Source: an uncultured Selenomonadaceae bacterium (GTDB lineage Bacteria; Bacillota; Negativicutes; Selenomonadales; Selenomonadaceae). From it: 64,000 nucleotides of DNA. Both the position numbers and the translations under genes were made by a program. A model generated the notes under the pieces. That model worked only from the letters and a program-made list of their open reading frames with translations. It was not told where the DNA came from and searched no databases. Shown here piece by piece: positions 51,249 to 59,481 of the stretch. The stretch is taken from positions 62,001-126,000 of the forward strand of contig CACYXR010000002.1 of NCBI GenBank assembly GCA_902778455.1, in the 5' to 3' direction. Position 1 is the first letter of the stretch; each line of letters opens with the position of its first letter.

Positions 51249-52034
51249 ATGTGGAAAAAACTATTATTGGGTTCCCAGTCCTCCAATGAGGCAGTGGAAA
51301 ACCCTTTGTATAACGGCATCGATCGTGGAAGATTGCCCGTGCATACGGCTATAATCATGGACGGGAACGGACGCTGGGCTGAAGGGCGCGGGCTGCTTCG
51401 GACGGCGGGCCATACGGCGGGCGTGGACGCATTGAAACAGGTTTTGAAGGTCGCTATCGATCTTGAATTGCCGGCGCTTACTGTATACGCGTTTTCGACA
51501 GAAAATTGGAAGCGGCCTCATACGGAGGTCGATTTCCTGATGCGGCTTTTCGTGGACTATTTGACGAAAGAGATTGACGAGATGGACGAAGACAATGTGA
51601 AGCTTCGTTTTCTCGGCCGTATAGATGAACTTTCGCCTGCTCTAAAGGATTTGGCACAAGTTGCGGTGGAACGGATGAAGGACAACACGGGCGTCTGTTT
51701 CAATGTAGCGATGAATTACGGCGGAAAGGATGAGATACTGCGCGCAACGAAGGAAATTGTACGGCGTGCGCAAGCGGGAATACTTTCACCGGAGGATGTG
51801 GACGAGAATCTATTTGAGAGCTGTCTCGATACGGAAGGATTGCCGCCCGTCGATTTTCTCATCCGTACCAGCGGCGATATGCGCCTCAGCAATTATCTGC
51901 TTTGGCAGGCAGCTTATGCGGAGTTTTGGTTTACGGATACAAACTGGCCGGACTTTACTCCCGCTTGTTTTGTGGAAGCGCTCAAAGATTTCGGGAAACG
52001 CAAGCGACGTTTCGGAGGATTAAGGAACCACTGA
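51249..52034 (+). CDS. uppS: Undecaprenyl diphosphate synthase (isoprenyl transferase)
   Basis: UppS makes C55 undecaprenyl diphosphate, the lipid carrier for peptidoglycan. From ATG 51249 (GGAGGG) it has 261 residues; an in-frame reading from 51186 would include the preceding terminator. The active-site motif [17 protein letters not shown] is near residues 33-49, with FSTENWKRP and the C-terminal [30 protein letters not shown]. The final residues RNH and the stop come from a family B element inserted at the 3' end. Confidence 0.96.
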   Translation: [261 protein letters not shown]

Positions 52035-52146
52035 ATAAGTCCCTCCGTGCCTCTGCCGGATCTTTTTCCGACTGCCGTCGTCAAATCCCTCTCGACGTAG
52101 CGATGCTACGCCTTCGAGGTCTTTTCCTAGACAGTCGAAAAAATCT
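52020..52146. mobile_element. Family B MITE-like element, truncated copy fused to the end of uppS
   Basis: It begins TTAAGGAACCACTGAATAAG at the uppS stop region and contains CTCGACGTAGCGATGCTACG and CTTTTCCTAGACAGTCGAAA. Relative to the copy at 43346 it has extra sequence in the middle (CCGGATCTTTTTCCGACTGC) and lacks the right terminal repeat. Confidence 0.75.
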
Positions 52147-52174
52147 CATAAAGATATTATTTTGAGGTGTAGTT

Positions 52175-52999
52175 TTGGCGATTCGTATAATTTCGGGAAT
52201 CATCGGAATAGCTATTGCCGCGTTTATCATTCAAACGGGAGGCGCGGCATTCGGTGCTGCGGTGCTCCTGCTGATGCTGGTAGGATGGCATGAGTACGCG
52301 CAGGCGTTCCGCCACAAAGATTTGGCGCCGGCATACTGGAGCGGTATGGCGGCAATGTTGTGTTTTTGGGGCGCAGTTTATTTTGGAAGAATCGAGTTTT
52401 TATCGGCGGCAGCGACTTTGTTTTCACTTTGGCTGATGCTTGAGGCTGTGCTGTTTTATAAAAAATATTCCGTTCCGCAAGCGCTTGTTTCTGTTGCGGG
52501 CGTCATGTATGTAGGGTTGTCTCTTGTGCATTTGCTGCTGCTTCGTTTTTGGAAGGCCTCGGAATTGGTTTCGACGCCTGTCGGTGAGATGGAGACGGGA
52601 TGCGCATGGCTCTGGATTGCCCTGATCGGCACATGGGCCAGCGATACTTTTGCCTATTTCTCTGGTTTTGCTTTTGGAAAGACAAAACTTTGTGAGACAA
52701 TCAGTCCAAAGAAAACAAGGGAGGGTTTTTACGGCGGTGTCATCGGGACAGCAGTTTCCGTTGCTGTGCTTGGCCATACGATAGGACATTCCTTGATTTC
52801 GATGGCCGTGCTTGGCGTCGTGATTGCACTTGTGGCAACAGTGGGAGATCTTGTGGAGTCGGTGGTGAAGCGGTATACCGGAATCAAGGATTCGGGCGTG
52901 CTGATTCCCGGCCACGGCGGAGTGCTTGATCGTTTTGACAGCGCGATGTTTGTGATTCCGTTCGTGTATTATTTCCTGCAGATTATGGAGGGATTTTAA
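52175..52999 (+). CDS. cdsA: Phosphatidate cytidylyltransferase
   Basis: CdsA makes CDP-diacylglycerol for phospholipid synthesis. The 274-residue protein is membrane-embedded throughout (about eight hydrophobic helices). The C-terminal signature SVVKRYTGIKDSGVLIPGHG and GVLDRFDSAMF is diagnostic. The start is TTG after GAGGTG. It is followed directly by dxr (GTG right after the stop). Confidence 0.93.
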   Translation: MAIRIISGIIGIAIAAFIIQTGGAAFGAAVLLLMLVGWHEYAQAFRHKDLAPAYWSGMAAMLCFWGAVYFGRIEFLSAAATLFSLWLMLEAVLFYKKYSVPQALVSVAGVMYVGLSLVHLLLLRFWKASELVSTPVGEMETGCAWLWIALIGTWASDTFAYFSGFAFGKTKLCETISPKKTREGFYGGVIGTAVSVAVLGHTIGHSLISMAVLGVVIALVATVGDLVESVVKRYTGIKDSGVLIPGHGGVLDRFDSAMFVIPFVYYFLQIMEGF

Positions 53000-54163
53000 G
53001 TGGCGGTGAAACGGCTCTCCATTCTCGGCTCAACCGGCTCGATTGGCACGCAGACACTTGACGTTGTGCGTAGTCATCCCGAGCTTTTTCAAGTCGTTGC
53101 GCTTGCGGCGAATACCAGTGACGAAGCTTTGGAACGGCAAATTGAGGAATTTCATCCGGTTGTTGCCGTGCTTGTTGATAAAAAGGCAGCGAAGCTGCTT
53201 CGTGAAAGATATCGGGGAAAAACAGAGATATTGAGCAGCGAAGATGGCTTGCATATTGCGGCGACATGCGGCGAGGCTGATACAGTTGTAACCTCGATGG
53301 TAGGTTTTGCGGGACTTGCGCCGACGTTGGCGGCCCTCCAAGCCGGAAAGACTATAGCTCTTGCGAATAAAGAAACACTGGTAGTCGCGGGCGAGCTTGT
53401 GATGACACTGGCAAAGGAAAAGGGCGTTTCCATCCTGCCTGTGGACAGCGAGCACTGCGCACTTTTTCAATGCTTGCAGGGCGAGCGTCGCGATGCAGTG
53501 GAGCGTCTAATTTTGACGGCTTCAGGCGGACCGTTTCGGGGCAAATCAACGGAAGACTTGAAATCGGTCACGGTGGCAGATTGCCTGAAACATCCGACTT
53601 GGTCGATGGGCAAGAAGATTACCGTCGATTCGGCGACTTTAGTCAACAAGGGGCTGGAAATCATTGAGGCGCATTGGCTGTACGATGTGCCTTATGAGAA
53701 CATCGAGGTTGCCGTGCATCCGCAGAGCATCGTACATTCGATGGTGGAATTCCGTGACGGTGCGGTGATGGCGCAGCTTGGGCTGCCCGATATGCGCCTG
53801 CCGATTCAATATGCACTGACTTATCCTTCACGAGAGCCTGCGAATTTCGGGCGAATGGATTTTAAGACGCGGATGAGTCTTTCCTTTGAGCCGCCGGATA
53901 TGAAAACATTTCGCGGTCTTGCGCTTGCTTACGAATCGGGCAAAGCAGGCGGCATAATGCCTTGTGTGCTGAACGGGGCGAACGAGGAGGCAGTTGCAGC
54001 TTTCCTCGCCGGACGTATCGGTTTTTTGGATATTTACGATTGTATCGAGCGAGCGCTAGGTGAGCAGGAAAATGTTTCGCAGCCTTCATTTGAGACGCTT
54101 TGCGAAGCGGATGCGCGCGCACGGGCTTTTGTGCGCGGTTTTTGGGAGCATAAAGAGGTGTAA
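53000..54163 (+). CDS. dxr: 1-deoxy-D-xylulose 5-phosphate reductoisomerase
   Basis: Dxr makes MEP, the committed step of the non-mevalonate isoprenoid pathway. The 387-residue protein has the Rossmann NADPH site LSILGSTGSIGTQTLDVV, the LANKETLVVAGELV motif near 120 and the metal and substrate region PVDSEHCALFQCL near 148. The start is GTG, touching the cdsA stop, with GGAGGG upstream. IspG, a later enzyme of the same pathway, is two genes on. Confidence 0.96.
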   Translation: MAVKRLSILGSTGSIGTQTLDVVRSHPELFQVVALAANTSDEALERQIEEFHPVVAVLVDKKAAKLLRERYRGKTEILSSEDGLHIAATCGEADTVVTSMVGFAGLAPTLAALQAGKTIALANKETLVVAGELVMTLAKEKGVSILPVDSEHCALFQCLQGERRDAVERLILTASGGPFRGKSTEDLKSVTVADCLKHPTWSMGKKITVDSATLVNKGLEIIEAHWLYDVPYENIEVAVHPQSIVHSMVEFRDGAVMAQLGLPDMRLPIQYALTYPSREPANFGRMDFKTRMSLSFEPPDMKTFRGLALAYESGKAGGIMPCVLNGANEEAVAAFLAGRIGFLDIYDCIERALGEQENVSQPSFETLCEADARARAFVRGFWEHKEV

Positions 54164-54165
54164 TC

Positions 54166-55203
54166 ATGGGATTGACGATTCTGGCGTCAGTTTTCGTTTT
54201 CGGCTTGCTTGTGCTTTTTCATGAGTTTGGGCATTTCGTCATGGCAAAAGCGACGGGTATGCGCGTAGATGAGTTTGCCATCGGTTTTGGGCCGAAAATT
54301 GTCAGCAAGCAGATCGGTGAAACGATCTATTCTATCCGTTGTGTCCCTTTGGGGGGATTCAATGATATTGCCGGTATGGTTCCTGCGGAAAATGACGCGG
54401 GAGAAAGAGGCTATTGCGAAAAGTCGGTCTGGAAGCGGATGCTGGTTATCGTGGCGGGGCCGCTGATGAATTTTTTGCTTCCGATTGTAATCTTTTTCCT
54501 GATTTTCATGATTGTGGGGGTCAGCTCGCCTTCAACTCGTCCGGAACTGGGCGAGGTCATGCCGGATCAGCCGGCGGCGATGGCGGGACTCAAAAAAGGC
54601 GATCGAATTGACGCGATCAACGATGAACCTGTCCATGAGTGGGATGATATTGTGCGTATTGTGCGCGGAGCGAACGGAAGCCCGATGAAGGTTTTCTATC
54701 ATCGGGGCAATGAAGCTCGGCAAGCGACGGTCATTCCTGTTCATGACAAACAGGAGAATCGCATGATGATTGGTGTTATGGGAGCTCTGGACACCAGACA
54801 GCCCGGCGTAATAGAAGCGGCGGAGACAGCAATTTGGAAAACCGGTTATGTAATATATCATATGATTGAAGGGCTCGTGCAAATTTTCACCGGGGAGGCT
54901 GCAGCAGAATTGGCAGGACCTTTGGGGGTTATGCAGATGACCGGTACGGTGGCGAAGCTTGGCTTTACCGCATTGATGAACTTTGCCGCATTACTAAGCT
55001 TGAACCTTGGAATAATCAATCTGTTGCCTGTTCCAGCACTGGACGGCGGCCATTTCGTAACACTGCTCCTTGAGGCAGTACGCGGGAAACCGTTGGGCGA
55101 GAAAGCGCTACATTATACGCAAATGGCTGGAATCACGGTATTGGTGGCGTTGATGCTTTTCGCGACAAAAAATGACATCGTGCGTATATTTTTCGGGGGC
55201 TGA
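54166..55203 (+). CDS. rseP: RIP metalloprotease RseP
   Basis: RseP is a site-2 protease that cleaves membrane anti-sigma factors and signal peptide remnants in the membrane. The zinc motif HEFGH is at about residues 19-23 within the first helix, a PDZ domain lies at about 115-190 (MAGLKKGDRIDAINDEPVHE) and the C-terminal NLLPVPALDGGHF has the third zinc ligand. The 345-residue length is normal. It sits two bases after dxr. Confidence 0.94.
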   Translation: MGLTILASVFVFGLLVLFHEFGHFVMAKATGMRVDEFAIGFGPKIVSKQIGETIYSIRCVPLGGFNDIAGMVPAENDAGERGYCEKSVWKRMLVIVAGPLMNFLLPIVIFFLIFMIVGVSSPSTRPELGEVMPDQPAAMAGLKKGDRIDAINDEPVHEWDDIVRIVRGANGSPMKVFYHRGNEARQATVIPVHDKQENRMMIGVMGALDTRQPGVIEAAETAIWKTGYVIYHMIEGLVQIFTGEAAAELAGPLGVMQMTGTVAKLGFTALMNFAALLSLNLGIINLLPVPALDGGHFVTLLLEAVRGKPLGEKALHYTQMAGITVLVALMLFATKNDIVRIFFGG

Positions 55204-55207
55204 TAAT

Positions 55208-56278
55208 ATGGAGCGGAAAAAAACACGGCAGATCCATATCGGCTCGGTAGCTGTCGGCGGCGGCGCGCCTGTTTCCGTGCAATCGATGACTAATACAAAA
55301 ACGGCTGATATTCCCTCGACAGTTGCGCAAATTCACGCTCTGACAGACGCGGGGTGTGACATAGTACGTTTGGCTGTACCGGATATGGACGCAGCGAAGG
55401 CTCTGGGAGATATTATTCGTACCGTGGATGTTCCATTGGTCGCCGATATTCATTTTGATTATCGTCTGGCACTGGAGGCAATTCATCAAGGCATAATGGC
55501 ACTTCGCCTGAATCCCGGCAATATAGGCGGTGAGGATCGAGTCAGGGCTGTGGTGCGCGAGGCGAAGGCAGCGGGCATTCCCATCCGTATCGGCGTAAAT
55601 GGCGGTTCCCTGGACAAAAAGCTTCTGGAGAAATATGGACGCGTCACCGCAGAGGCGCTTGTTGAGTCTGCGATGGAGCATATCCACATTCTTGAAGCAT
55701 TAGATTTTTATGATATGAAAATATCATTGAAAGCCCATGACGTACCGCTGACGCTGGCGGCTTACCGTTTAATGAGCGAAACGGTTGAATACCCACTTCA
55801 TCTTGGTATTACCGAGGCGGGGACTCCGACCACGGGGATGATAAAATCCGCTGTTGGCATTGGCGCTTTGCTCGCCGAGGGAATCGGTGATACCATCCGT
55901 GTTTCCTTGACCGGCGATCCTGTAGTTGAGGTGCGCGTGGCAAATGAGATTTTGAAATCGCTTGGCATGCGCGAATACGGACCGACGATGATTTCCTGTC
56001 CGACCTGCGGACGCACGTCCATCGATCTTCCAACAATCGCCGCCGAAGTCGAAAAAAAACTGAAAGACATAAGAGAGCCTATTACTGTCGCGGTTATGGG
56101 ATGCGTAGTCAACGGTCCCGGCGAGGCGCGGGAAGCGGATGTCGGAATCGCGGGAGGAAAGGGGGAAGGGCTCGTCTTCCGCAAGGGCGAGATTTTGCGG
56201 AAGGTGCCGGAAGCGGACCTTGTCAGTGAATTGTTCAAGGAGATTGACGTGCTGCTTGACGAACGGCGAGCAAATTAG
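55208..56278 (+). CDS. ispG: (E)-4-hydroxy-3-methylbut-2-enyl-diphosphate synthase
   Basis: IspG reduces MEcPP to HMBPP using a [4Fe-4S] cluster. From ATG 55208 it has 356 residues, the bacterial length. It shows PVSVQSMTNTKTAD near the N-terminus, the TIM-barrel and the C-terminal cluster region CPTCGRTSID and MGCVVNGPGEAR, with the three cluster Cys. An upstream extension in frame begins inside rseP and is not used. Family A copy 5 starts at its stop codon. Confidence 0.96.
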   Translation: MERKKTRQIHIGSVAVGGGAPVSVQSMTNTKTADIPSTVAQIHALTDAGCDIVRLAVPDMDAAKALGDIIRTVDVPLVADIHFDYRLALEAIHQGIMALRLNPGNIGGEDRVRAVVREAKAAGIPIRIGVNGGSLDKKLLEKYGRVTAEALVESAMEHIHILEALDFYDMKISLKAHDVPLTLAAYRLMSETVEYPLHLGITEAGTPTTGMIKSAVGIGALLAEGIGDTIRVSLTGDPVVEVRVANEILKSLGMREYGPTMISCPTCGRTSIDLPTIAAEVEKKLKDIREPITVAVMGCVVNGPGEAREADVGIAGGKGEGLVFRKGEILRKVPEADLVSELFKEIDVLLDERRAN

Positions 56279-56515
56279 CCTTCCCCGTTGGTGAATGTGG
56301 CAGCCGAAGCTACACGAATGAGGTTTTGTCGTCATCTTAACGTTAAGGAACCACTGAATAAGTCCCTCCGCGCCTCTGCCGGGTCTTTTTCCGCCTGTCG
56401 TCGTCAAATCCCTCTCGACGTAGCGATGCTACGCCTTCGAGAAAAAATCTCACCTGCCGCTTAAGCGGTCCCGAAACAGTCTGCTGGACTGTTTTTCACT
56501 ATAGGAAATGGCAAG
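56278..56515. repeat. Family A hairpin repeat, copy 5, interrupted by family B
   Basis: The left half begins CCTTCCCC and keeps GGCAGCCGAAGCTACACGAA and GAGGTTTTG; the right half, CTCACC, CCGCTTAAGCGG and GGACTG-type sequence ending AGGAAATGGCAAG, resumes at about 56450. The two halves are separated by about 107 bp of family B sequence, so B was inserted into A. The 259 bases between ispG and proS hold only these repeats plus the proS ribosome site. Confidence 0.85.
56343..56450. mobile_element. Family B MITE-like element, truncated copy nested in family A
   Basis: It begins TTAAGGAACCACTGAATAAG and contains TCGACGTAGCGATGCTACG then CCTTCGAGAAAAAATC. It closely matches the copy at 52020 over its first 80 bp, and lacks the right terminal repeat. 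Confidence 0.75.
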
Positions 56516-56537
56516 ATTCATAGAGGAGGAAATCACA

Positions 56538-58244
56538 TTGCGTACATCACAGCTTTATGCGCCGACGCTTCGGGAAGTTCCGGCGGAGGCCGAGGTCACC
56601 AGCCACAAACTTATGCTCAGGGCGGGCATGATCCGAAAGGCCGCCGGCGGGCTTTATACTTATCTGCCATTGGCATGGCGAACAATCAAGAAAATCGAGC
56701 AGATCATCCGTGAGGAAATGGATGCTGCGGGCGGACAGGAAATTGCTATGCCGATTGTCCAGCCTTCGGAGCTTTGGAAAGAAACTGGGCGCTGGGAGGT
56801 TTACGGCGATGAGATGTTCCGCGTCAATGATCGTCACGGGAGAGAGTTTTGCCTCGGACCGACGCACGAAGAAATGGTGACGTCCATTGTGCGGGATGAG
56901 GTGCGTTCTTATAAGCAGCTTCCGCTGATGCTTTACCAAATCCAGAACAAGTACAGGGACGAGATTCGTCCGCGTTTTGGACTGATGCGCGGACGAGAGT
57001 TCATCATGAAGGATCTTTATTCATTTGATAAGGATGAAGAGGGGATGCGCGTCTCTTACAAAAAAATGTACGATGCGTATACGAATGTCTTTACTCGCTG
57101 CGGACTGACTTTCCGCCCTGTCGAAGCAGACAACGGCGCCATCGGCGGAGGCGGTTCCCATGAGTTCACAGTGCTGGCGGACGCCGGTGAGTCGAACATC
57201 GCTTATTGTGAGAAATGCGACTATGCGGCCAGCGACGAGAAAGCGGAGCTGAAGACAATTCGTGCCGAGGGTGAAGAATTGTTGCCGTTGGAAAAAGTCG
57301 CTACGCCGGGAACAAAAACAATCGCATTGGTGGCCGACTATTTAAAAGTTCCGGTGGAAAAGACTATCAAGGCTGTCGCTTATCAAAATGAAAAGGACGA
57401 GGTTATTCTTGTTTTTGTCCGCGGTGACCATGAGGTCAACGAAGTTAAGGTGCTGAATGCCGTCGGCGCTATTGCTCTTCGCATGGCGGACGAGACAGCG
57501 ATTCGTAACATCGGCGGAGAGCCTGGCTTTATGAGTCCCATTGGAGTCAAGAAGGGAACGAAAATCGTTGTTGACGCGACAGTGATGGAAATGCAGAATG
57601 CAGTCGCGGGAGCCAATGAGGTTGACGTTCATTATAAAAATGTTACGCCGAAGCGCGATTTCGGTGAGCCGATTATCGCCGATCTCAGACTTGTGCAGGA
57701 AGGCGATCCGTGCCCGCATTGCGGTGCACCGCTGAAAATGACGCGCGGTATTGAGGCAGGGCAAGTTTTTATGCTCGGCACGAAATACAGCGAAGCGCTC
57801 CATGCAACTTTCCTGGACGAAAGCGGCAAGGAAAAGCCGTTGGTCATGGGGTGTTACGGTATCGGCGTCGGCAGGACGATGGCAGCGGCCATTGAACAAA
57901 ACAATGACAAAGACGGTATTATCTGGCCGCGGGCTATCGCACCGTTTGAAGTGGTGGTTGTGCCCGTCAACGCGAAAGTGCCGGAACAGCTTGAATTGGC
58001 GGAAAAGATTTACGGCGAATTGAAAACGGCGGGTGTTGATGTATTACTGGATGACAGGAAGGAACGCGCAGGCGTCAAGTTTAAGGATTGCGATCTAATC
58101 GGCTATCCGATTCGCGTCACTGTCGGTCCGAAGGCTGTTGAGGAAGGTTTAATTGAGCTTCGCATCAGAAAATCCGGTGATACGTTTAACGAGACTCAGA
58201 ATAATTATCTCGCAAAAGTTCAAGAGCTATTGGGAAATCTATAA
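56538..58244 (+). CDS. proS: Proline-tRNA ligase
   Basis: ProS charges tRNA(Pro). From TTG 56538 (GAGGAGG eight bases upstream) it has 568 residues, the bacterial editing-type length; an ATG at 56508 lies inside the right end of the family A repeat and has a poor ribosome site. Motif 2 region [20 protein letters not shown] and [10 protein letters not shown] lie near 85-115, the YbaK-like editing insertion is about 224-407, and motif 3 with [12 protein letters not shown] is near 437. Confidence 0.95.
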   Translation: MRTSQLYAPTLREVPAEAEVTSHKLMLRAGMIRKAAGGLYTYLPLAWRTIKKIEQIIREEMDAAGGQEIAMPIVQPSELWKETGRWEVYGDEMFRVNDRHGREFCLGPTHEEMVTSIVRDEVRSYKQLPLMLYQIQNKYRDEIRPRFGLMRGREFIMKDLYSFDKDEEGMRVSYKKMYDAYTNVFTRCGLTFRPVEADNGAIGGGGSHEFTVLADAGESNIAYCEKCDYAASDEKAELKTIRAEGEELLPLEKVATPGTKTIALVADYLKVPVEKTIKAVAYQNEKDEVILVFVRGDHEVNEVKVLNAVGAIALRMADETAIRNIGGEPGFMSPIGVKKGTKIVVDATVMEMQNAVAGANEVDVHYKNVTPKRDFGEPIIADLRLVQEGDPCPHCGAPLKMTRGIEAGQVFMLGTKYSEALHATFLDESGKEKPLVMGCYGIGVGRTMAAAIEQNNDKDGIIWPRAIAPFEVVVVPVNAKVPEQLELAEKIYGELKTAGVDVLLDDRKERAGVKFKDCDLIGYPIRVTVGPKAVEEGLIELRIRKSGDTFNETQNNYLAKVQELLGNL

Positions 58245-58279
58245 AACGATACCGTTTCGACGATTGCCGTTGCACAAGG

Positions 58280-58316
58280 GAGTCAATGTTCACATCGAAC
58301 ATTGGCTCTTTTTTTG
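58280..58316 (+). terminator. Terminator after proS
   Basis: GAGTCAATGTTC (58280-58291) and GAACATTGGCTC (58297-58308) form a 12-bp stem with one G-T pair, followed by T7. Confidence 0.85.
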
Positions 58317-58320
58317 CGAT

Positions 58321-58349
58321 TTGCCTTTTTGTGGCATTCGTAATAAAAT
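58321..58349 (+). promoter_or_regulatory. Possible promoter of pheS-pheT
   Basis: TTGCCT (58321-58326), a 17-base spacer and TAAAAT (58344-58349). Confidence 0.6.
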
Positions 58350-58413
58350 AAAGTGGCATATGAAATTTTGGCAATTATTTCGGAAATAATATTTTTCCGT
58401 TTAGGAGGCAGTT

Positions 58414-59445
58414 ATGGAGGAGAAAATCGCACGACTGAAACAGGCGGCGGCGGATAAAATCCGACAGCATGCGGATACGCTTTCTGCGCTGAATGATATC
58501 CGCGTGGAATTTTTGGGAAAGAAGGGCGAGTTTACAACACTTTTACGCGGCCTAAAGGAGCTGGCACAAGAAGAGCGCCCGAGGATTGGCCAGATTGTCA
58601 ACGAGGCACGAGGGCAGATTGAAGCGCTTTTGGAGAAAAAGAAGGAGGAACTCCACGTTCGCGACATGGAAGAAAAGCTCGCGAACGAAAAGCTGGATGT
58701 GACGCTGCCGGGCCGACATCAATGGCGTGGGCATCTTCATCCTTTGACGCTGACACTTGACCGGATTAAGGCGATCTTTATGGATATGGGCTTTACGGTC
58801 GAGGAAGGGCCCGAAATCGAGCGTGATTATTTCAATTTTGAGGCATTGAATCTGCCGAAAGACCATCCGGCACGAGATATGCAGGATTCTTTCTATATTA
58901 CCGAGGAAATATTAATGCGTACGCAAACGTCACCTGTGCAAGCGCGTACGATGCAGGCTCACGAACCCAATACGCCAATTCGTATGATTGCGCCGGGACG
59001 AGTCTATCGCCGCGACGATTACGATGCAACTCATTCACCGATGTTTACACAGGTTGAAGGGCTTGTGATTGACAAGGGCGTGCGTTTTTCCGACCTTAAA
59101 GGGACGCTGGAGTTGTTTTTGCATCGGATTTTCAATGATAATATCGGTGTACGGTTTCGTCCGAGCTTTTTCCCGTTTACCGAACCCAGTGCGGAAGTTG
59201 ATATTTCCTGTGTAATGTGTCACGGAAAAGGTTGCCGTGTCTGCAAGGGCACGGGGTGGCTGGAAATCCTTGGTGCAGGTATGGTACATCCGCATGTGCT
59301 GGAAATGAGCGGTTACGATCCGAAGCAGGTCACAGGCTTTGCGTTTGGTCTCGGGGTAGAGCGTATCGCAATGCTGTCTTATGGGATCGACGATCTTCGC
59401 TTGTTCTACGACAACGATCTGCGCTTCTTGCGCCAGTTTGAATAA
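58414..59445 (+). CDS. pheS: Phenylalanine-tRNA ligase alpha subunit
   Basis: PheS is the catalytic subunit. The 343-residue protein has an N-terminal coiled-coil region (about 1-90), motif 2 near 200-215 ([20 protein letters not shown]) and motif 3 with [14 protein letters not shown] near 316. It includes a Cys-rich stretch [16 protein letters not shown] near 265-280, a zinc-knuckle-like insertion found in many Firmicutes PheS proteins. It is followed by pheT after 36 bases. Confidence 0.96.
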   Translation: MEEKIARLKQAAADKIRQHADTLSALNDIRVEFLGKKGEFTTLLRGLKELAQEERPRIGQIVNEARGQIEALLEKKKEELHVRDMEEKLANEKLDVTLPGRHQWRGHLHPLTLTLDRIKAIFMDMGFTVEEGPEIERDYFNFEALNLPKDHPARDMQDSFYITEEILMRTQTSPVQARTMQAHEPNTPIRMIAPGRVYRRDDYDATHSPMFTQVEGLVIDKGVRFSDLKGTLELFLHRIFNDNIGVRFRPSFFPFTEPSAEVDISCVMCHGKGCRVCKGTGWLEILGAGMVHPHVLEMSGYDPKQVTGFAFGLGVERIAMLSYGIDDLRLFYDNDLRFLRQFE

Positions 59446-59481
59446 CGGAAGAGCATTTGACGACAGAAGGAGAAAGCTTAT

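Noticed and set aside
56508-56537. ATG start for proS
   Set aside because: It lies in the right end of the family A repeat and lacks a ribosome site, while TTG 56538 has GAGGAGG at the right distance and gives the usual family N-terminus.
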